Notes: generated by a model from the sequence alone, not told the origin. A stretch of DNA of 35,918 nt from Algoriphagus algorifonticola (GCF_007655305.1 NZ_VLOG01000060.1:53889-89806); one strand, 5' to 3'. Counted from the first letter of the stretch, positions 8,201-15,995 are shown. Translations and numbers: made by a program.

Positions 8201-9176
8201 GCCCAGCTCCCAAAGTGGCTATCCAGGTGATGCCGGCATAATCATGGAATATAGTGGTAATGTCATTGGTAGCTAGGGAATAATCATTGTCTTTTTGATG
8301 GGTAAATTGTGCGATTCGCCGACTTTTCAAGTCATAGGTATAAAGGCCTGATCCGTAGGTGGCAATCCAGAGTACTTCGTCCTTTTTAACCTGAAGGTCT
8401 AATATGGGGGATGATATTTCAATATCCATGCGATGTAATTGCTGAGAAAGAGAAGGACTTGAAAAATCTATTCTGAAAAGACCTTTATCCAAAGTTCCTA
8501 TCCACAGTCGCCCTTTACTGTCTAGGACAGAAGAACTAAACGAAGCGGTATCTTTGCCGGGATAAAGGTAAACAAGCTGATACTCTCTGGTTTCGGTATT
8601 AATTTTTCCAACTTGATTTTTGAAAAGGATGATAATTTCTTCCGGTTTCCTGGGGTTTTTTAGCAATTTGACGATTTCCTGATCGGTTTTAGCCAGAATC
8701 AATTCTGTCCTTTTGCTATCAAAATCAAAAAGAAATACCTGTCCTCCTAAAGTTCCAAAAAGGAAGTTTCCCGCTGCTGTTTCAGTCATACTTGTTACTG
8801 AACTTAGTTCAGTCATAGGTGAAAAATCTGCTGTTTCTCTATCAAAAAGTAAGGGTTGAAGGGTGCCTGATAGAGACCAAATTCTGTTTTTGGAATCAAT
8901 AAAAAGACTACTTTTCAAAAATAAAGGGTCATCTACAATAAAATGGTAGTTCTGAGAATAGGTGATGGCTTCATAACCATCGTATCGACACAACCCTTTT
9001 TCTGTAATCATCCAAAGAAACCCATCCAAATCCTGACCGATATCAAGAATTCTATTGTTGGACAGTCCAGGAGATAGCCATTTTTGATGAATTTTCACGT
9101 TTTCCTGGGGGAAACACAGGTATTGGGGAATCATCCATGTAATACAAAGTATGGCCGAAAAAAAAATCTTTTTCAT
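5259..9176 (-). CDS. Hybrid two-component system protein with degenerate kinase ATPase domain
   Basis: The 1305-residue protein has a signal peptide (first ~22 residues), a long periplasmic beta-propeller region (about 25-690; repeated LWIGT/LWISS words of Reg_prop repeats), a Y_Y_Y domain (about 695-762) and one TM (about 768-790). Next come a HisKA dimerisation domain with SHELRTPL (His827), a HATPase-like region, a receiver with acceptor Asp1103 in LTDIMMPEIDG, and a C-terminal AraC-type HTH (about 1195-1300). This is the layout of Bacteroidota hybrid regulators that usually control glycan utilisation loci. The ATPase region is odd: the N-box reads ENLIYF (N938, Phe942 where the second Asn is expected), and no DxGxG or GxGxG loop follows. 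The phospho-acceptor residues are kept. No SusC/SusD genes are adjacent, so its target is unknown. Its start codon lies within a tandem duplication (9171-9400). Confidence 0.9.
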   Translation of the reverse strand: MKKIFFSAILCITWMIPQYLCFPQENVKIHQKWLSPGLSNNRILDIGQDLDGFLWMITEKGLCRYDGYEAITYSQNYHFIVDDPLFLKSSLFIDSKNRIWSLSGTLQPLLFDRETADFSPMTELSSVTSMTETAAGNFLFGTLGGQVFLFDFDSKRTELILAKTDQEIVKLLKNPRKPEEIIILFKNQVGKINTETREYQLVYLYPGKDTASFSSSVLDSKGRLWIGTLDKGLFRIDFSSPSLSQQLHRMDIEISSPILDLQVKKDEVLWIATYGSGLYTYDLKSRRIAQFTHQKDNDYSLATNDITTIFHDYAGITWIATLGAGLNFHDPYLDKFQVISNSTAPKDIQLKNIRALWSDSLQNLWIGTAGNGLISYNLLSKKWNSYLSNSGSSITIQDNRILSLLGSDHEIWIGYQSEGLSILNTRDNSFRHFNENSQPFLPTCRILKIVKDEQERFWLCTRNEGLIQFDPNLGIIKKFTNNAGNPNSFPDNHVRDLIQLNQEEFLVATFSKGLLKLNINTGDFLEYKDYEASGKKVTCLHLDKEQKVWVGTLNMGIRLLDLNSGEWIESTILEEFKGVQIHGLASDSKGHLWISSDLGISSIDPISESTTEVFTYTPQENSVSPFNPGSYVSDKHLGMFFGGYDGIFNFRKDALLKNPVSPKIALTKILVGSRQLLLRKNQTFQSTENDLTFYFSSLILSAPNKNQYRYRLLGYNDSWKIQKGNNSVSFANLNPGKYIFEVKGSNYDGIWNNQPAIFSFEIKPPWYLSIPAKIFYLAVLFTMISLTYRYLKWRWSIQYQLEIKNQETTRLKEIDDLKSEFYSTISHELRTPLTLIMGPTERLLVSTDNPVQKLQLNLIWENAQKLMVLIDQILSIRKISSKTPVLKIQKGNLGLVCQSVLINFHCLSNEKNLSFQSKIPLITEVWYDPDQIERILENLIYFIIQNAQPESSVKFNLELIDKCVFLELGYSAYSSPKKISKEAQLNIQHIKKLTEVHHGKFQLSQRENGYNLFKLEFPVDKYAYHPSQVTDEEDFDWGAVDNAKAPKNPGNQTSKILIVEDNQSLRNFLVRELCTTYHIIEAADGKSGIYEAYKHIPDLILTDIMMPEIDGLQLCGELKSNELTSHIPIILLTAKIDEETKINGFEVGADDYIQKPFSSRQLALRIQNLIELRNRLRIRYSKGIFHASTDIPVSSTDEKFLLKVQELVDSDFFESTFSIDKFSKKLGMSRMQLHRKLIALTGLSASAFIRDQRLRKSIQKLEKSDETVAEIAYSVGFSSPSYFIKCFKETFKITPLEYQQTHKQD

Positions 9177-9400
9177 CTGTTATATTTTGTTTTTCAAAGG
9201 TCAGATAGCTTGTCCCGAACTTGATTCGGGAGAATCTCACACCGGTTCCCCGATACATCGGGGCGTCTATCTGTGTGTCACTTTGGGTAGTGTTCGATTT
9301 CATCTGTTTATAATTTGTTTTTTAAAGGCCATATAATATCTCGCATTGGTTTCCTGATACATAGGGGCATCCTAGTTTGTGTCGGCACCGACCTGCTCGA
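9171..9400. repeat. Imperfect tandem duplication covering the start of the hybrid regulator gene
   Basis: Unit 9171-9297 and unit 9298-9400 share TTTCATCTGTTTATA-like starts, an AAAGG(T/C)CA(G/T)ATA block, a GGTT(C/T)CC(C/T)GATACAT block and a CTCGATTTCAT-like end. The units differ by 24 bases, mostly because the first carries an extra TCCCGAACTTGATTCGGGA hairpin (9213-9231). The ATG of the minus-strand gene (9174-9176) is the first feature of unit 1, and an equivalent ATG opens unit 2 (9301-9303). Confidence 0.65.
9213..9263. repeat. Two small hairpins in the 5' region of the hybrid regulator
   Basis: TCCCGAACTTGATTCGGGA (9213-9231) has a 7-bp stem. CCCCGATACATCGGGG (9248-9263) has a 7-bp stem with a 2-base loop. 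The second tandem unit has only a decayed form of the latter (near 9353-9368) and lacks the former. Both would fall in the untranslated leader of the minus-strand gene. Confidence 0.6.
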
Positions 9401-9689
9401 TTTCATAACAATTAAACAGATGGATGAAACTAATATTTGATGCGAAAGAATTTGGGGGATGTATCAGATATTTTGTAATTGGAGCTAAGTCTACCCTGGG
9501 ATTAAAAATTTTCTGGTTCTCTGCAATCAGGTCCATTGCTGTTTTTTCTTCCCACAAGCAGGAAAGCGGCTTTATTTCAAAAATATTTTTATAGCTATTC
9601 TTCAAAAAACATTTATTTTCTACTATTGGTTAGAATTTGTAGATTAAGAAAATTTTTCAAACATATTATTTAGTCTTGTTTTTGATTTT
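9401..9689. other. Divergent intergenic region before the LytTR regulator
   Basis: A 77-codon minus-strand frame spans 9372-9605 but shows no signal peptide, motif or familiar fold, and its 3' end runs into the tandem duplication. I do not call it a gene. The last 80 bases are AT-rich and should hold the promoter of the LytTR operon, but no exact TAnnTTTG was found. Confidence 0.4.
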
Positions 9690-10400
9690 ATGATTCGAGT
9701 TGCCATTTTGGATGATGAACCAAAGTCTATCCGATCTTTGGTTTATGAGTTGGAGAAGTTTTCAAATCAGGTGACCATTGTCGCTCAATATGGACAGGTG
9801 GAAGAGGCACTACTTCATTTGAAGGATGAAAAAGTGGATTGTCTGTTTTTGGATATTGAAATGCCAGGAATGGATGGTTTTGGATTTTTGGAAAAATTAG
9901 CACAAAGGACATTTGAAGTGGTATTTGTTACCGCATATTCTGAATATGCGATACAAGCTATTCGAGAGCGGGCCTTTGATTATTTGCTCAAGCCGGTGGA
10001 TGGGGAAGATTTGGACCGGGTATTGAAAAAGTTGAAAACCAAAAAAGGTCTTGAATCAGAATCCGGGAAAGTTCTTTTGAATACTGATCAGGAATTACAT
10101 TTAATCGACCCTGGGGAAATTTCCTTTTGTGAGAGTGAAGGCAGTTATTCCTGGGTGATCTCCAAATCAGGTACTAGAATTTTGGTGTCCAAAAACCTCA
10201 AACATCTGGAAAGTATCCTGCCGGATCAGCAGTTTTTTAGAATACATCATAGTTATTTGGTCAATGTCCAACGCATCAACTTATTGGATAAAACCCACTC
10301 CAATGTGATTTTAGACTCTGGGGAAATCTTGCCTCTGTCGAGACTTCGAAAAAAGAGATTTTTAGAAACTTTAAAATCCACACTAAAAAAAGGCTTATGA
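9690..10400 (+). CDS. LytTR-family response regulator
   Basis: The 236-residue protein has an N-terminal receiver (about 1-120) with acidic pair DDE at 8-10, acceptor Asp55 in LFLDIEMPGMDG, the switch Thr in FVTAYSEYA and Lys in YLLKPVDGED. The C-terminal LytTR DNA-binding domain (about 135-232) shows the conserved FCESEGSYSWV and FFRIHHSYLVN words. LytTR regulators bind as dimers to direct repeats and are phosphorylated by LytS-type kinases, two of which follow. The stop overlaps the next ATG (ATGA at 10397-10400), so the genes are translationally coupled. Targets are not shown by sequence; the secreted-protein locus downstream is the obvious candidate. Confidence 0.95.
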   Translation: MIRVAILDDEPKSIRSLVYELEKFSNQVTIVAQYGQVEEALLHLKDEKVDCLFLDIEMPGMDGFGFLEKLAQRTFEVVFVTAYSEYAIQAIRERAFDYLLKPVDGEDLDRVLKKLKTKKGLESESGKVLLNTDQELHLIDPGEISFCESEGSYSWVISKSGTRILVSKNLKHLESILPDQQFFRIHHSYLVNVQRINLLDKTHSNVILDSGEILPLSRLRKKRFLETLKSTLKKGL

Positions 10401-11893
10401 GTGGAGTTATTAAACTTTTTCAGGATAGCAATTACAACGGATTGGGTTTTTCAATCATTTCCATTCTGTTTTACTTGTCGGTTTACCATTTTGTTTTGTA
10501 TGTAAAAAACAGAGACAAATTTTACCTTTATTATAGTTTTTATGCCTTTTCCAATGTTTTACTTTTGGTGCCCATTCCCGATCATGTTTTTTTTCAGAAT
10601 ATCTTTCTTGCCTTTCCTGATTTTTTTATTCAGCTGGATTCTCCTCTGAAATTTGCCGGTTATAGCTTATTCTCCTACTTCGCAATCGAGGTCTTGCACT
10701 TGAAAAGTCACTTGCCAAAATTTGTCAGGTTTTTTAAATATTTCACCTTTTCCTGTGTGGGAATTTATATAGTTTTAGGTGCTTTAGAGTATTTCAAGCC
10801 AGATTTAACGTTTCTTCAAAGCTTTTTTTATTTTGGTTATTTACCTATGTACCTCATAGTAATGATCTATGGATTGGTTTTAATTTTCAAAATCGAAGAG
10901 AAAATCAAAAGTTATATAGTGATAGGGTTTTTATTTTTAGGATTTGGGGAGGTTTTTTTAGCCTTTCTGACTTTGGGACAAGCGGCAGAAGTGATGGATC
11001 AGAATTTTTATCTGTATTACTTCGGCTTGCTTGGGGCAAATCTTCTCTTCACTTATGCTTTAACTATAAAACAGGGGGAGGTATATGATGAAAAGCTTAA
11101 GTTTCAGGAGGAGTTAGTTCTCAAGATGAGGGAAAATGAGGGGCTAAGAGAGCTGCTTAATCAGCGACTTCAGAGCGAATTGGACTTGAAAGAAAAACAA
11201 ATTATAAGCTTGGCAGCAGATGCGGAAATTGAGCGAATGGCCCGGGTAAAGGCACATTATGAACGTGAAATCACCAAACTGCATCTGCAATCACTTCGAA
11301 GTCAGATGAATCCGCATTTTATTTTCAATGCCTTAAATTCGATTAAGGTTTTTTTAATAGAAAATGACAAAGACCGGGCGATTTTGTATCTCAATCGCTT
11401 TTCAAAATTAATTCGCTTGGTTTTGGAAAGCTCCCGAAAGACTAAAATTTCACTGGGAGAGGAGCTGGAAATAGCCAAACTCTATCAGACGCTGGAATCA
11501 ATTCGCTTTGAGGATGGAATCGAACTGAAGATGGAAATTGACAGGGATGTTCGCCTAAATGAGATTGAACTTCCTCCTTTGCTCCTTCAACCATTTTTCG
11601 AAAATGCCATCTGGCATGGTCTAATGAATAAAGCTGGGGAAAAATGGATCAAAGTCTGCTTAAAAAAGGAGAATGGTGCACATGTGCTTTCTATTCGGGA
11701 CAACGGTATCGGGCGTAAGGCAGCACAAAGAATTAATTCCAAACGAACTATGAATAAGGAGTCTTTGGGATTGAGCCTTTCCAAAGATCGGCTGGAACTT
11801 TTCAATCAAAATGAATCTGTAAACTATCACTTTGAGATTATAGACCACTCAAATCCAAATAATTCGGGTACTGAAGTGATTTTTTGGATCTAA
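10397..11893 (+). CDS. LytS-type sensor histidine kinase, copy 1
   Basis: The 498-residue protein begins with about seven TM helices (residues 15-225) of the 7TM kinase type but has no extracytoplasmic sensor domain ahead of them. A coiled coil follows (about 230-290), then a His_kinase domain with MNPHFIFNALNSI (His307), then an HATPase domain with the N-box FFENAIWHG and G1 box IRDNGIGR. Such kinases phosphorylate LytTR regulators, here the coupled upstream gene. It is strongly similar to the following gene over the whole length, most of all in the kinase half. A membrane-embedded or envelope-stress signal is plausible given the lack of a sensor domain; that is inference. Confidence 0.93.
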   Translation: MSGVIKLFQDSNYNGLGFSIISILFYLSVYHFVLYVKNRDKFYLYYSFYAFSNVLLLVPIPDHVFFQNIFLAFPDFFIQLDSPLKFAGYSLFSYFAIEVLHLKSHLPKFVRFFKYFTFSCVGIYIVLGALEYFKPDLTFLQSFFYFGYLPMYLIVMIYGLVLIFKIEEKIKSYIVIGFLFLGFGEVFLAFLTLGQAAEVMDQNFYLYYFGLLGANLLFTYALTIKQGEVYDEKLKFQEELVLKMRENEGLRELLNQRLQSELDLKEKQIISLAADAEIERMARVKAHYEREITKLHLQSLRSQMNPHFIFNALNSIKVFLIENDKDRAILYLNRFSKLIRLVLESSRKTKISLGEELEIAKLYQTLESIRFEDGIELKMEIDRDVRLNEIELPPLLLQPFFENAIWHGLMNKAGEKWIKVCLKKENGAHVLSIRDNGIGRKAAQRINSKRTMNKESLGLSLSKDRLELFNQNESVNYHFEIIDHSNPNNSGTEVIFWI

Positions 11894-11907
11894 ACTTGTC
11901 AAGAAAA

Positions 11908-13434
11908 ATGGATGAATTTGTTGGGCAGTTGGTGATGTTTTTTGAGAATAGTAACCGAAATGGCCTGGCTCTCATGGCTATTTCTATTCTTTTCTACTTG
12001 GCTGCTTTCCACTTAATTCTTTTTTTTAAAAACAAAGAAAAGTACTTTTTGCATTATAGTACCTATGCTTTTGTCAACGCTGTTGCTTTAATCGGAAGGC
12101 CTTATGAAAGTTTTCTGAAAGATATTTATTTCACCTTTCCGGAATTTTTCAGACTGAGTATCACGCCACTTCAGTTTATAAGCTTTATCGTATTCTCCTA
12201 CTTTCTGATTGAAATATTGCGCTTGAAATCATACTACCCAAAGTTCATCCATTTTTACAAAGGTTACACTGTATTTATATCTCTGATTTATGCTATTTTT
12301 TTTCTGGGGGTTTTTTTCTGGGATGGGTATGACTTGATGAGGAAGTTTTATTTTTTTGTGTTTATGCCAATTACATTAATCTTTACCCTGATTGGCATAT
12401 TTCTTATAGTCAGGACAAATGAAAAAGTAAAAGCTCCGATTCTTTATGGTTTTTTAGCAATTGGAATTGCTGCCTTTCTATTTGGATTTCTGGCCGCGGA
12501 AAAAGATACAGTTATCACCGACCGGTATTTTTATATTTTATATTTGGGTATTTTGATTGAAAATTTTTTTTTCACTTATGCCTTGGCTTTAAAACAACGC
12601 GTAATTTTTGACCAAAAAATAAAAATTCAGAAGGAACTGATGCTTCGGTTTAAAGAGAATGATGATTTGCGTACTCAGTTAAATCAGCAACTTCAGCATC
12701 AAATCCTTCAAAAGGAAGAAAAAATCATCGAACTGGAATCGGATGCAGAATCCGAACGGATGAGTAGAATCAAAGCGCTTTACGAACGGGAAATTACTGA
12801 ACTTCATTTGCGTTCGCTTCGGAGTCAGATGAATCCGCATTTTATTTTTAATGCGCTGAATTCCATTAAAGTTTTTTTAATTGATAAAGAAAAGGATCGT
12901 GCTATTTTATACCTAAATCGCTTCTCTAAATTAATTCGATTAGTGCTGGAAAGTTCCCGAAAAACGAAGATTACACTCGGAGAGGAGTTGGAGATATCCC
13001 AACTCTATATATCCTTGGAGTCAATTCGTTTTGAAAAAGGTATTGAGTTTAATATGGACATTGCTAGGGATGTACGACTTAATGAGATAGAGCTTCCGCC
13101 TTTGGTATTACAGCCCTTTTTTGAAAACTCAATATGGCATGGACTGATGAATATAGCAGGAGAGAAACGAATCAATGTGCAGTTGGAAAAGAATGAAAAG
13201 GGTCACCTTCTTTCAATAAGGGACAATGGGATTGGAAGAAAAGCCTCACAAGAAATCAATTCCAAGCGTACGGTTAAAAAGGAATCAATAGGGATGACTT
13301 TGTCCAAAGAAAGACTGGAGCTTTTTAATCAAAATGAATTGGTTCATTACCATTTCGAAGTAATAGATCACGAAAAAAATAATTCGGAATCTTCGGGCAC
13401 AGAGGTGATTTTTTGGTTGGAAACCTCATATTAA
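11908..13434 (+). CDS. LytS-type sensor histidine kinase, copy 2
   Basis: This is a 508-residue paralogue of the preceding kinase with the same order: about seven TM helices, coiled coil, MNPHFIFNALNSI (His311), N-box FFENSIWHG and G1 box IRDNGIGR. I chose the ATG at 11908, 14 bases after the previous stop, because it aligns the N-terminus with copy 1. The in-frame TTG at 11884 would add eight residues and overlap the previous gene. All catalytic residues are intact in both copies, so neither looks like a pseudokinase. Divergence is largest in the membrane part, suggesting different inputs to one regulator or a heterodimer. Confidence 0.92.
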   Translation: MDEFVGQLVMFFENSNRNGLALMAISILFYLAAFHLILFFKNKEKYFLHYSTYAFVNAVALIGRPYESFLKDIYFTFPEFFRLSITPLQFISFIVFSYFLIEILRLKSYYPKFIHFYKGYTVFISLIYAIFFLGVFFWDGYDLMRKFYFFVFMPITLIFTLIGIFLIVRTNEKVKAPILYGFLAIGIAAFLFGFLAAEKDTVITDRYFYILYLGILIENFFFTYALALKQRVIFDQKIKIQKELMLRFKENDDLRTQLNQQLQHQILQKEEKIIELESDAESERMSRIKALYEREITELHLRSLRSQMNPHFIFNALNSIKVFLIDKEKDRAILYLNRFSKLIRLVLESSRKTKITLGEELEISQLYISLESIRFEKGIEFNMDIARDVRLNEIELPPLVLQPFFENSIWHGLMNIAGEKRINVQLEKNEKGHLLSIRDNGIGRKASQEINSKRTVKKESIGMTLSKERLELFNQNELVHYHFEVIDHEKNNSESSGTEVIFWLETSY

Positions 13435-13560
13435 CTTAAAATACCCCGCTATAATAGGCCTGCTGTTACAACAGTAGGATCATTTGTTACAGGATTTTTA
13501 TCCGGATTTTTTTTGACCAAGTACCTTGCCCTTCTCATTTATTTCAAAGTCAAAAAAGCA
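13435..13560 (+). terminator. Gap with hairpin CCTGCTGTT-AC-AACAGTAGG
   Basis: The hairpin at 13459-13478 has a 9-bp stem with one G-T pair. The T-rich stretch (GGATTTTTATCCGGATTTTTTTT) begins 14 bases later, so termination after the kinases is possible but weak. The downstream lipoprotein may be read through or have its own promoter here. Confidence 0.35.
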
Positions 13561-14166
13561 ATGAAAGCATTTCATTTGATTAATTATGCCTGTTTCATCT
13601 CCTTGATTTTTTTCTCCTGTGAAGAAAGCAAAACTACAACCCATGTAGAAGAGGCTGAAAATCCGGTAAGCCCCATTGATGCTGACTCTCAGAATCCCAA
13701 AACCTGGCTGATGAAGCTGATGGAAAAGCAACCCTTTTCGGAGCTTGAGTATTTGGAACTGGTGCCTTCCGCATTGCAAGGATTTCCATTGCAGAGTAAA
13801 GAACCTAAATCAGGCTTAAATGGCTTTATTGCTATTTACAGTCATCAGGAAGGAAGCGAACATCCGGGTTTAAGATTGGAAGTGATCGATGGGGCAGGGA
13901 ATAATCAGTTTCAGCATGTCAATGCAGTATTTAAAATGCTTGAAACTGCTCGAAATGAATCTGGAGATGATTTCCAATCTGAAATAAAAGACCATAAAGG
14001 CGAGCGGGTTCTTTTTGTCAGTAAAACCAAAAATGATCGTAAGGATTATCAACTCGAGTATATTCAAAATCATCGCTATCACGTGGGTATCCTTGGAAAT
14101 CAGGTTGGCCCAGATGAAATCTATGGGGCATTTGATGAGCTTCAAAACAATCAATTTCCTAAATAA
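13561..14166 (+). CDS. Lipoprotein of unknown function, tandem family member 1
   Basis: This is a 201-residue lipoprotein. The ATG at 13561 places the lipobox (FFSC, Cys about 20) correctly; an upstream TTG in frame (13513) would bury the signal sequence. After a low-complexity acidic linker, the domain (about 50-200) carries a LRLEVIDGAG motif, matching LDVLDGKG and VEILDGAG in the next two genes, and a late basic-aromatic motif (HRYHVGILG) matching RFYFNFQG and RYLFQIKG. I do not recognise the family. The gap to the next gene is 3 bases. Its place before the CDC-like gene makes an immunity or accessory role conceivable. Confidence 0.85.
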   Translation: MKAFHLINYACFISLIFFSCEESKTTTHVEEAENPVSPIDADSQNPKTWLMKLMEKQPFSELEYLELVPSALQGFPLQSKEPKSGLNGFIAIYSHQEGSEHPGLRLEVIDGAGNNQFQHVNAVFKMLETARNESGDDFQSEIKDHKGERVLFVSKTKNDRKDYQLEYIQNHRYHVGILGNQVGPDEIYGAFDELQNNQFPK

Positions 14167-14169
14167 AAA

Positions 14170-14769
14170 ATGATGAAAACGCCCAGCTATTTGCACATTA
14201 TTTTCGCAATTTCTTTTATAGGATTAGGAGCTTGTGGGGAAAAGGAAAATTCGAAAAATGACTCCATTCCAGCCACTTCAGTCCAAGTTAGTTCGGATTC
14301 AAAAGTCAAAGAAAGAGCTTCCTCATCCACGTCAAGTCCCGTTTCAAAATCGGCTTTTTTGGATTGGTTACCTATGAAACATGCCGGTTTTACCCGAGAA
14401 AAAGAACCATCTGCTGATCATGGAGATCTTCCTAGAGTACAAGTGAAGTATATTCATGATGAAAATCCACAGATGCGATTTACCCTTGACGTATTGGATG
14501 GGAAAGGGCCTTTGGTCGTAGCCGTGAATGGAATGATCAAAGCAAATCTTGGTGAGGAGTATGATGAGCCTTTGCTGGATGGCTATGCTAAAGTCTATGT
14601 AAATAATGGCGTCAAAGCTTTTGAGCGGCACACTCCGGCAGATGGTAAAGCCTTTTTACAGTATGCTGTAAATCAGCGCTTTTACTTCAATTTCCAGGGG
14701 GAGCAAATGAGCCCAGACGTGTTTTGGGAGTTTCAAAAGATTTTAGACCCATCATCCCTTTCTCAATGA
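14170..14769 (+). CDS. Lipoprotein of unknown function, tandem family member 2
   Basis: The 199-residue product has a signal sequence with lipobox GLGAC (Cys about 22), a Ser/Thr-rich linker to about residue 55, then the shared domain (LDVLDGKG, KVYVNNGVKAFE, RFYFNFQGEQMSPDVFWEF). The Met codon at 14173 is an equally good start. The stop overlaps the start of the next gene by ATGA (14766-14769), showing translational coupling. Function is unknown; it is related to the genes on both sides. Confidence 0.85.
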   Translation: MMKTPSYLHIIFAISFIGLGACGEKENSKNDSIPATSVQVSSDSKVKERASSSTSSPVSKSAFLDWLPMKHAGFTREKEPSADHGDLPRVQVKYIHDENPQMRFTLDVLDGKGPLVVAVNGMIKANLGEEYDEPLLDGYAKVYVNNGVKAFERHTPADGKAFLQYAVNQRFYFNFQGEQMSPDVFWEFQKILDPSSLSQ

Positions 14770-15386
14770 AACCTTATTTCCTCTGGATCATTTTGATTTT
14801 TTCTACTGCTTGGTGGGGGACTGCTTGTCAACGAACGGAGCGTATTTTGGAGCAAATCGAATCTCCAGTCAAAGTGATCAATGAGTCCCAAAACCGAAGG
14901 GAATCTGGACAATTGCCCATCGTAAATCAGGAAGTGCCACTTCGGGAAAAAATACCAATTTCCAAAGAGGTTATGAAAACCTGGGTGCCTGAAATGATAG
15001 GAGATTTTTATCGGACTCAATTACTATCAGGTCATCGGGAAGATTCTGGAATTGTATCGGTTTTGGCTGAATATCAACACGCTGAATTAAAGGATTTGGG
15101 TATAAAAGTGGAGATTTTAGATGGTGCAGGTCAAAACGGTTCCATTTTGATTCAGGCAGCACAAGATCGTCTCAAGCTGGATATTGAAGAAAACAAAGAA
15201 GGGGTGCAAACTCGGATCTATCTCCGAGATGGATTGAGAGTAAAAGAATCCGAGAATAAATCTCAGCAGTTTGCAGAGATCGAATTTGTGGATCAAAATC
15301 GATATTTATTTCAAATCAAGGGCTTTGGGCTCGGTCTATCCCAGCTTTGGGAATTTTCCTCACTGGCAAGTTTTCATCAACCTTAA
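14766..15386 (+). CDS. Lipoprotein-like protein of unknown function, tandem family member 3
   Basis: The 206-residue product starts at the ATG of the ATGA overlap at 14766. A longer in-frame start (14724) would push the signal sequence inward. A hydrophobic signal ends in GTAC (Cys about 21), so it is probably lipidated. The shared domain shows VEILDGAG, IYLRDGLRVKE and RYLFQIKG followed by LWEFSS, the clearest match to member 2 (FWEFQK). Eleven bases separate it from the next gene. Confidence 0.85.
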   Translation: MKPYFLWIILIFSTAWWGTACQRTERILEQIESPVKVINESQNRRESGQLPIVNQEVPLREKIPISKEVMKTWVPEMIGDFYRTQLLSGHREDSGIVSVLAEYQHAELKDLGIKVEILDGAGQNGSILIQAAQDRLKLDIEENKEGVQTRIYLRDGLRVKESENKSQQFAEIEFVDQNRYLFQIKGFGLGLSQLWEFSSLASFHQP

Positions 15387-15397
15387 TTCATTTAACT

Positions 15398-15898
15398 ATG
15401 AAAAAACAACTCCTAATTATCGCTTTCCTTTTGGGTTCCTATTCCCTTTCTGCCCAATCGCTGGAAGGTAGAATCCGAGTCGAGGGATTCTCCAGTGGTC
15501 AGGTTCTAAAAGAAGCTGTCCCTGTTGATTTATTTAAAAGCTTTAAGGAAAATAAATACAAAATCATGTTTTCTTACAAAGCTGATCAGGTGGGAAAACG
15601 GGGAATTGTGCTATTTGATATGAAAACTACCCTGATCAAAGATGGAAAAACGATCCACCACAGCTCTCGGGGAAATTGGCCATGGCTTCCCGGAGATACG
15701 TATGTGCCGATTGAGGCCTTTGATTTGATTCCGGCTCTGCAGAATGAAGTGTATGAAATGCCTGTGCCAAGGTTGGATTGGCCTAAACTGGATTCCAATC
15801 TTCCGAAAGGGAAATACACTGTACGCTTGGAAATGGTCCCGGTAGGAGAAATCCGAGGATCGATTTCGCCGGCTGAATTTAGTTTTCGAATTGAATGA
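15398..15898 (+). CDS. Small secreted protein of unknown function
   Basis: The 166-residue product has a Sec signal peptide cleaved near SLSAQ (about residue 20). I chose the ATG at 15398 because the longer frame (15347) overlaps the previous gene and hides the signal. The mature part is rich in beta-strand-like sequence with SSRGNWPWLPGDTYVP and KGKYTVRLEMVP; it reads like one beta-sandwich domain. It has no Cys and no lipobox. It ends the lipoprotein transcription unit just before a strong terminator and lies 181 bases upstream of the CDC-like gene. I do not recognise the family. Confidence 0.8.
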   Translation: MKKQLLIIAFLLGSYSLSAQSLEGRIRVEGFSSGQVLKEAVPVDLFKSFKENKYKIMFSYKADQVGKRGIVLFDMKTTLIKDGKTIHHSSRGNWPWLPGDTYVPIEAFDLIPALQNEVYEMPVPRLDWPKLDSNLPKGKYTVRLEMVPVGEIRGSISPAEFSFRIE

Positions 15899-15921
15899 TT
15901 TTTGTTACAATGAATTATAAG

Positions 15922-15950
15922 AGTCCTGGATCATTGTTCAGGACTTTTTT
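15922..15950 (+). terminator. Rho-independent terminator AGTCCTG ... CAGGACT TTTTT
   Basis: A 7-bp perfect stem (15922-15928 with 15939-15945) is followed directly by a run of T. It separates the lipoprotein operon from the CDC-like gene. Confidence 0.8.
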
Positions 15951-15970
15951 ATTGTCGGAGGCCTCATTTT

Positions 15971-15995
15971 ATATCGAATGATACATAATTGATAT
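15971..15995. promoter_or_regulatory. Candidate operator ATATC-N15-GATAT (site 1)
   Basis: This is a 25-bp imperfect palindrome 84 bases before the CDC-like start codon. A second copy of the same length and half-sites, with a shared GATACAT centre, lies at 18069-18093 ahead of the next operon. A weak promoter-like word (TATCGTTTG) overlaps its right edge. Confidence 0.5.

Noticed and set aside
9052..9303. 83-codon minus-strand frame overlapping the start of the hybrid regulator
   Set aside because: It exists because the leader was duplicated with its ATG. Out of frame with the long gene and contains translated hairpin sequence.
9372..9605. 77-codon minus-strand frame upstream of the LytTR gene
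   Set aside because: No signal, motif or familiar fold, and its 3' part lies in the tandem duplication. It could be a gene remnant but cannot be supported.
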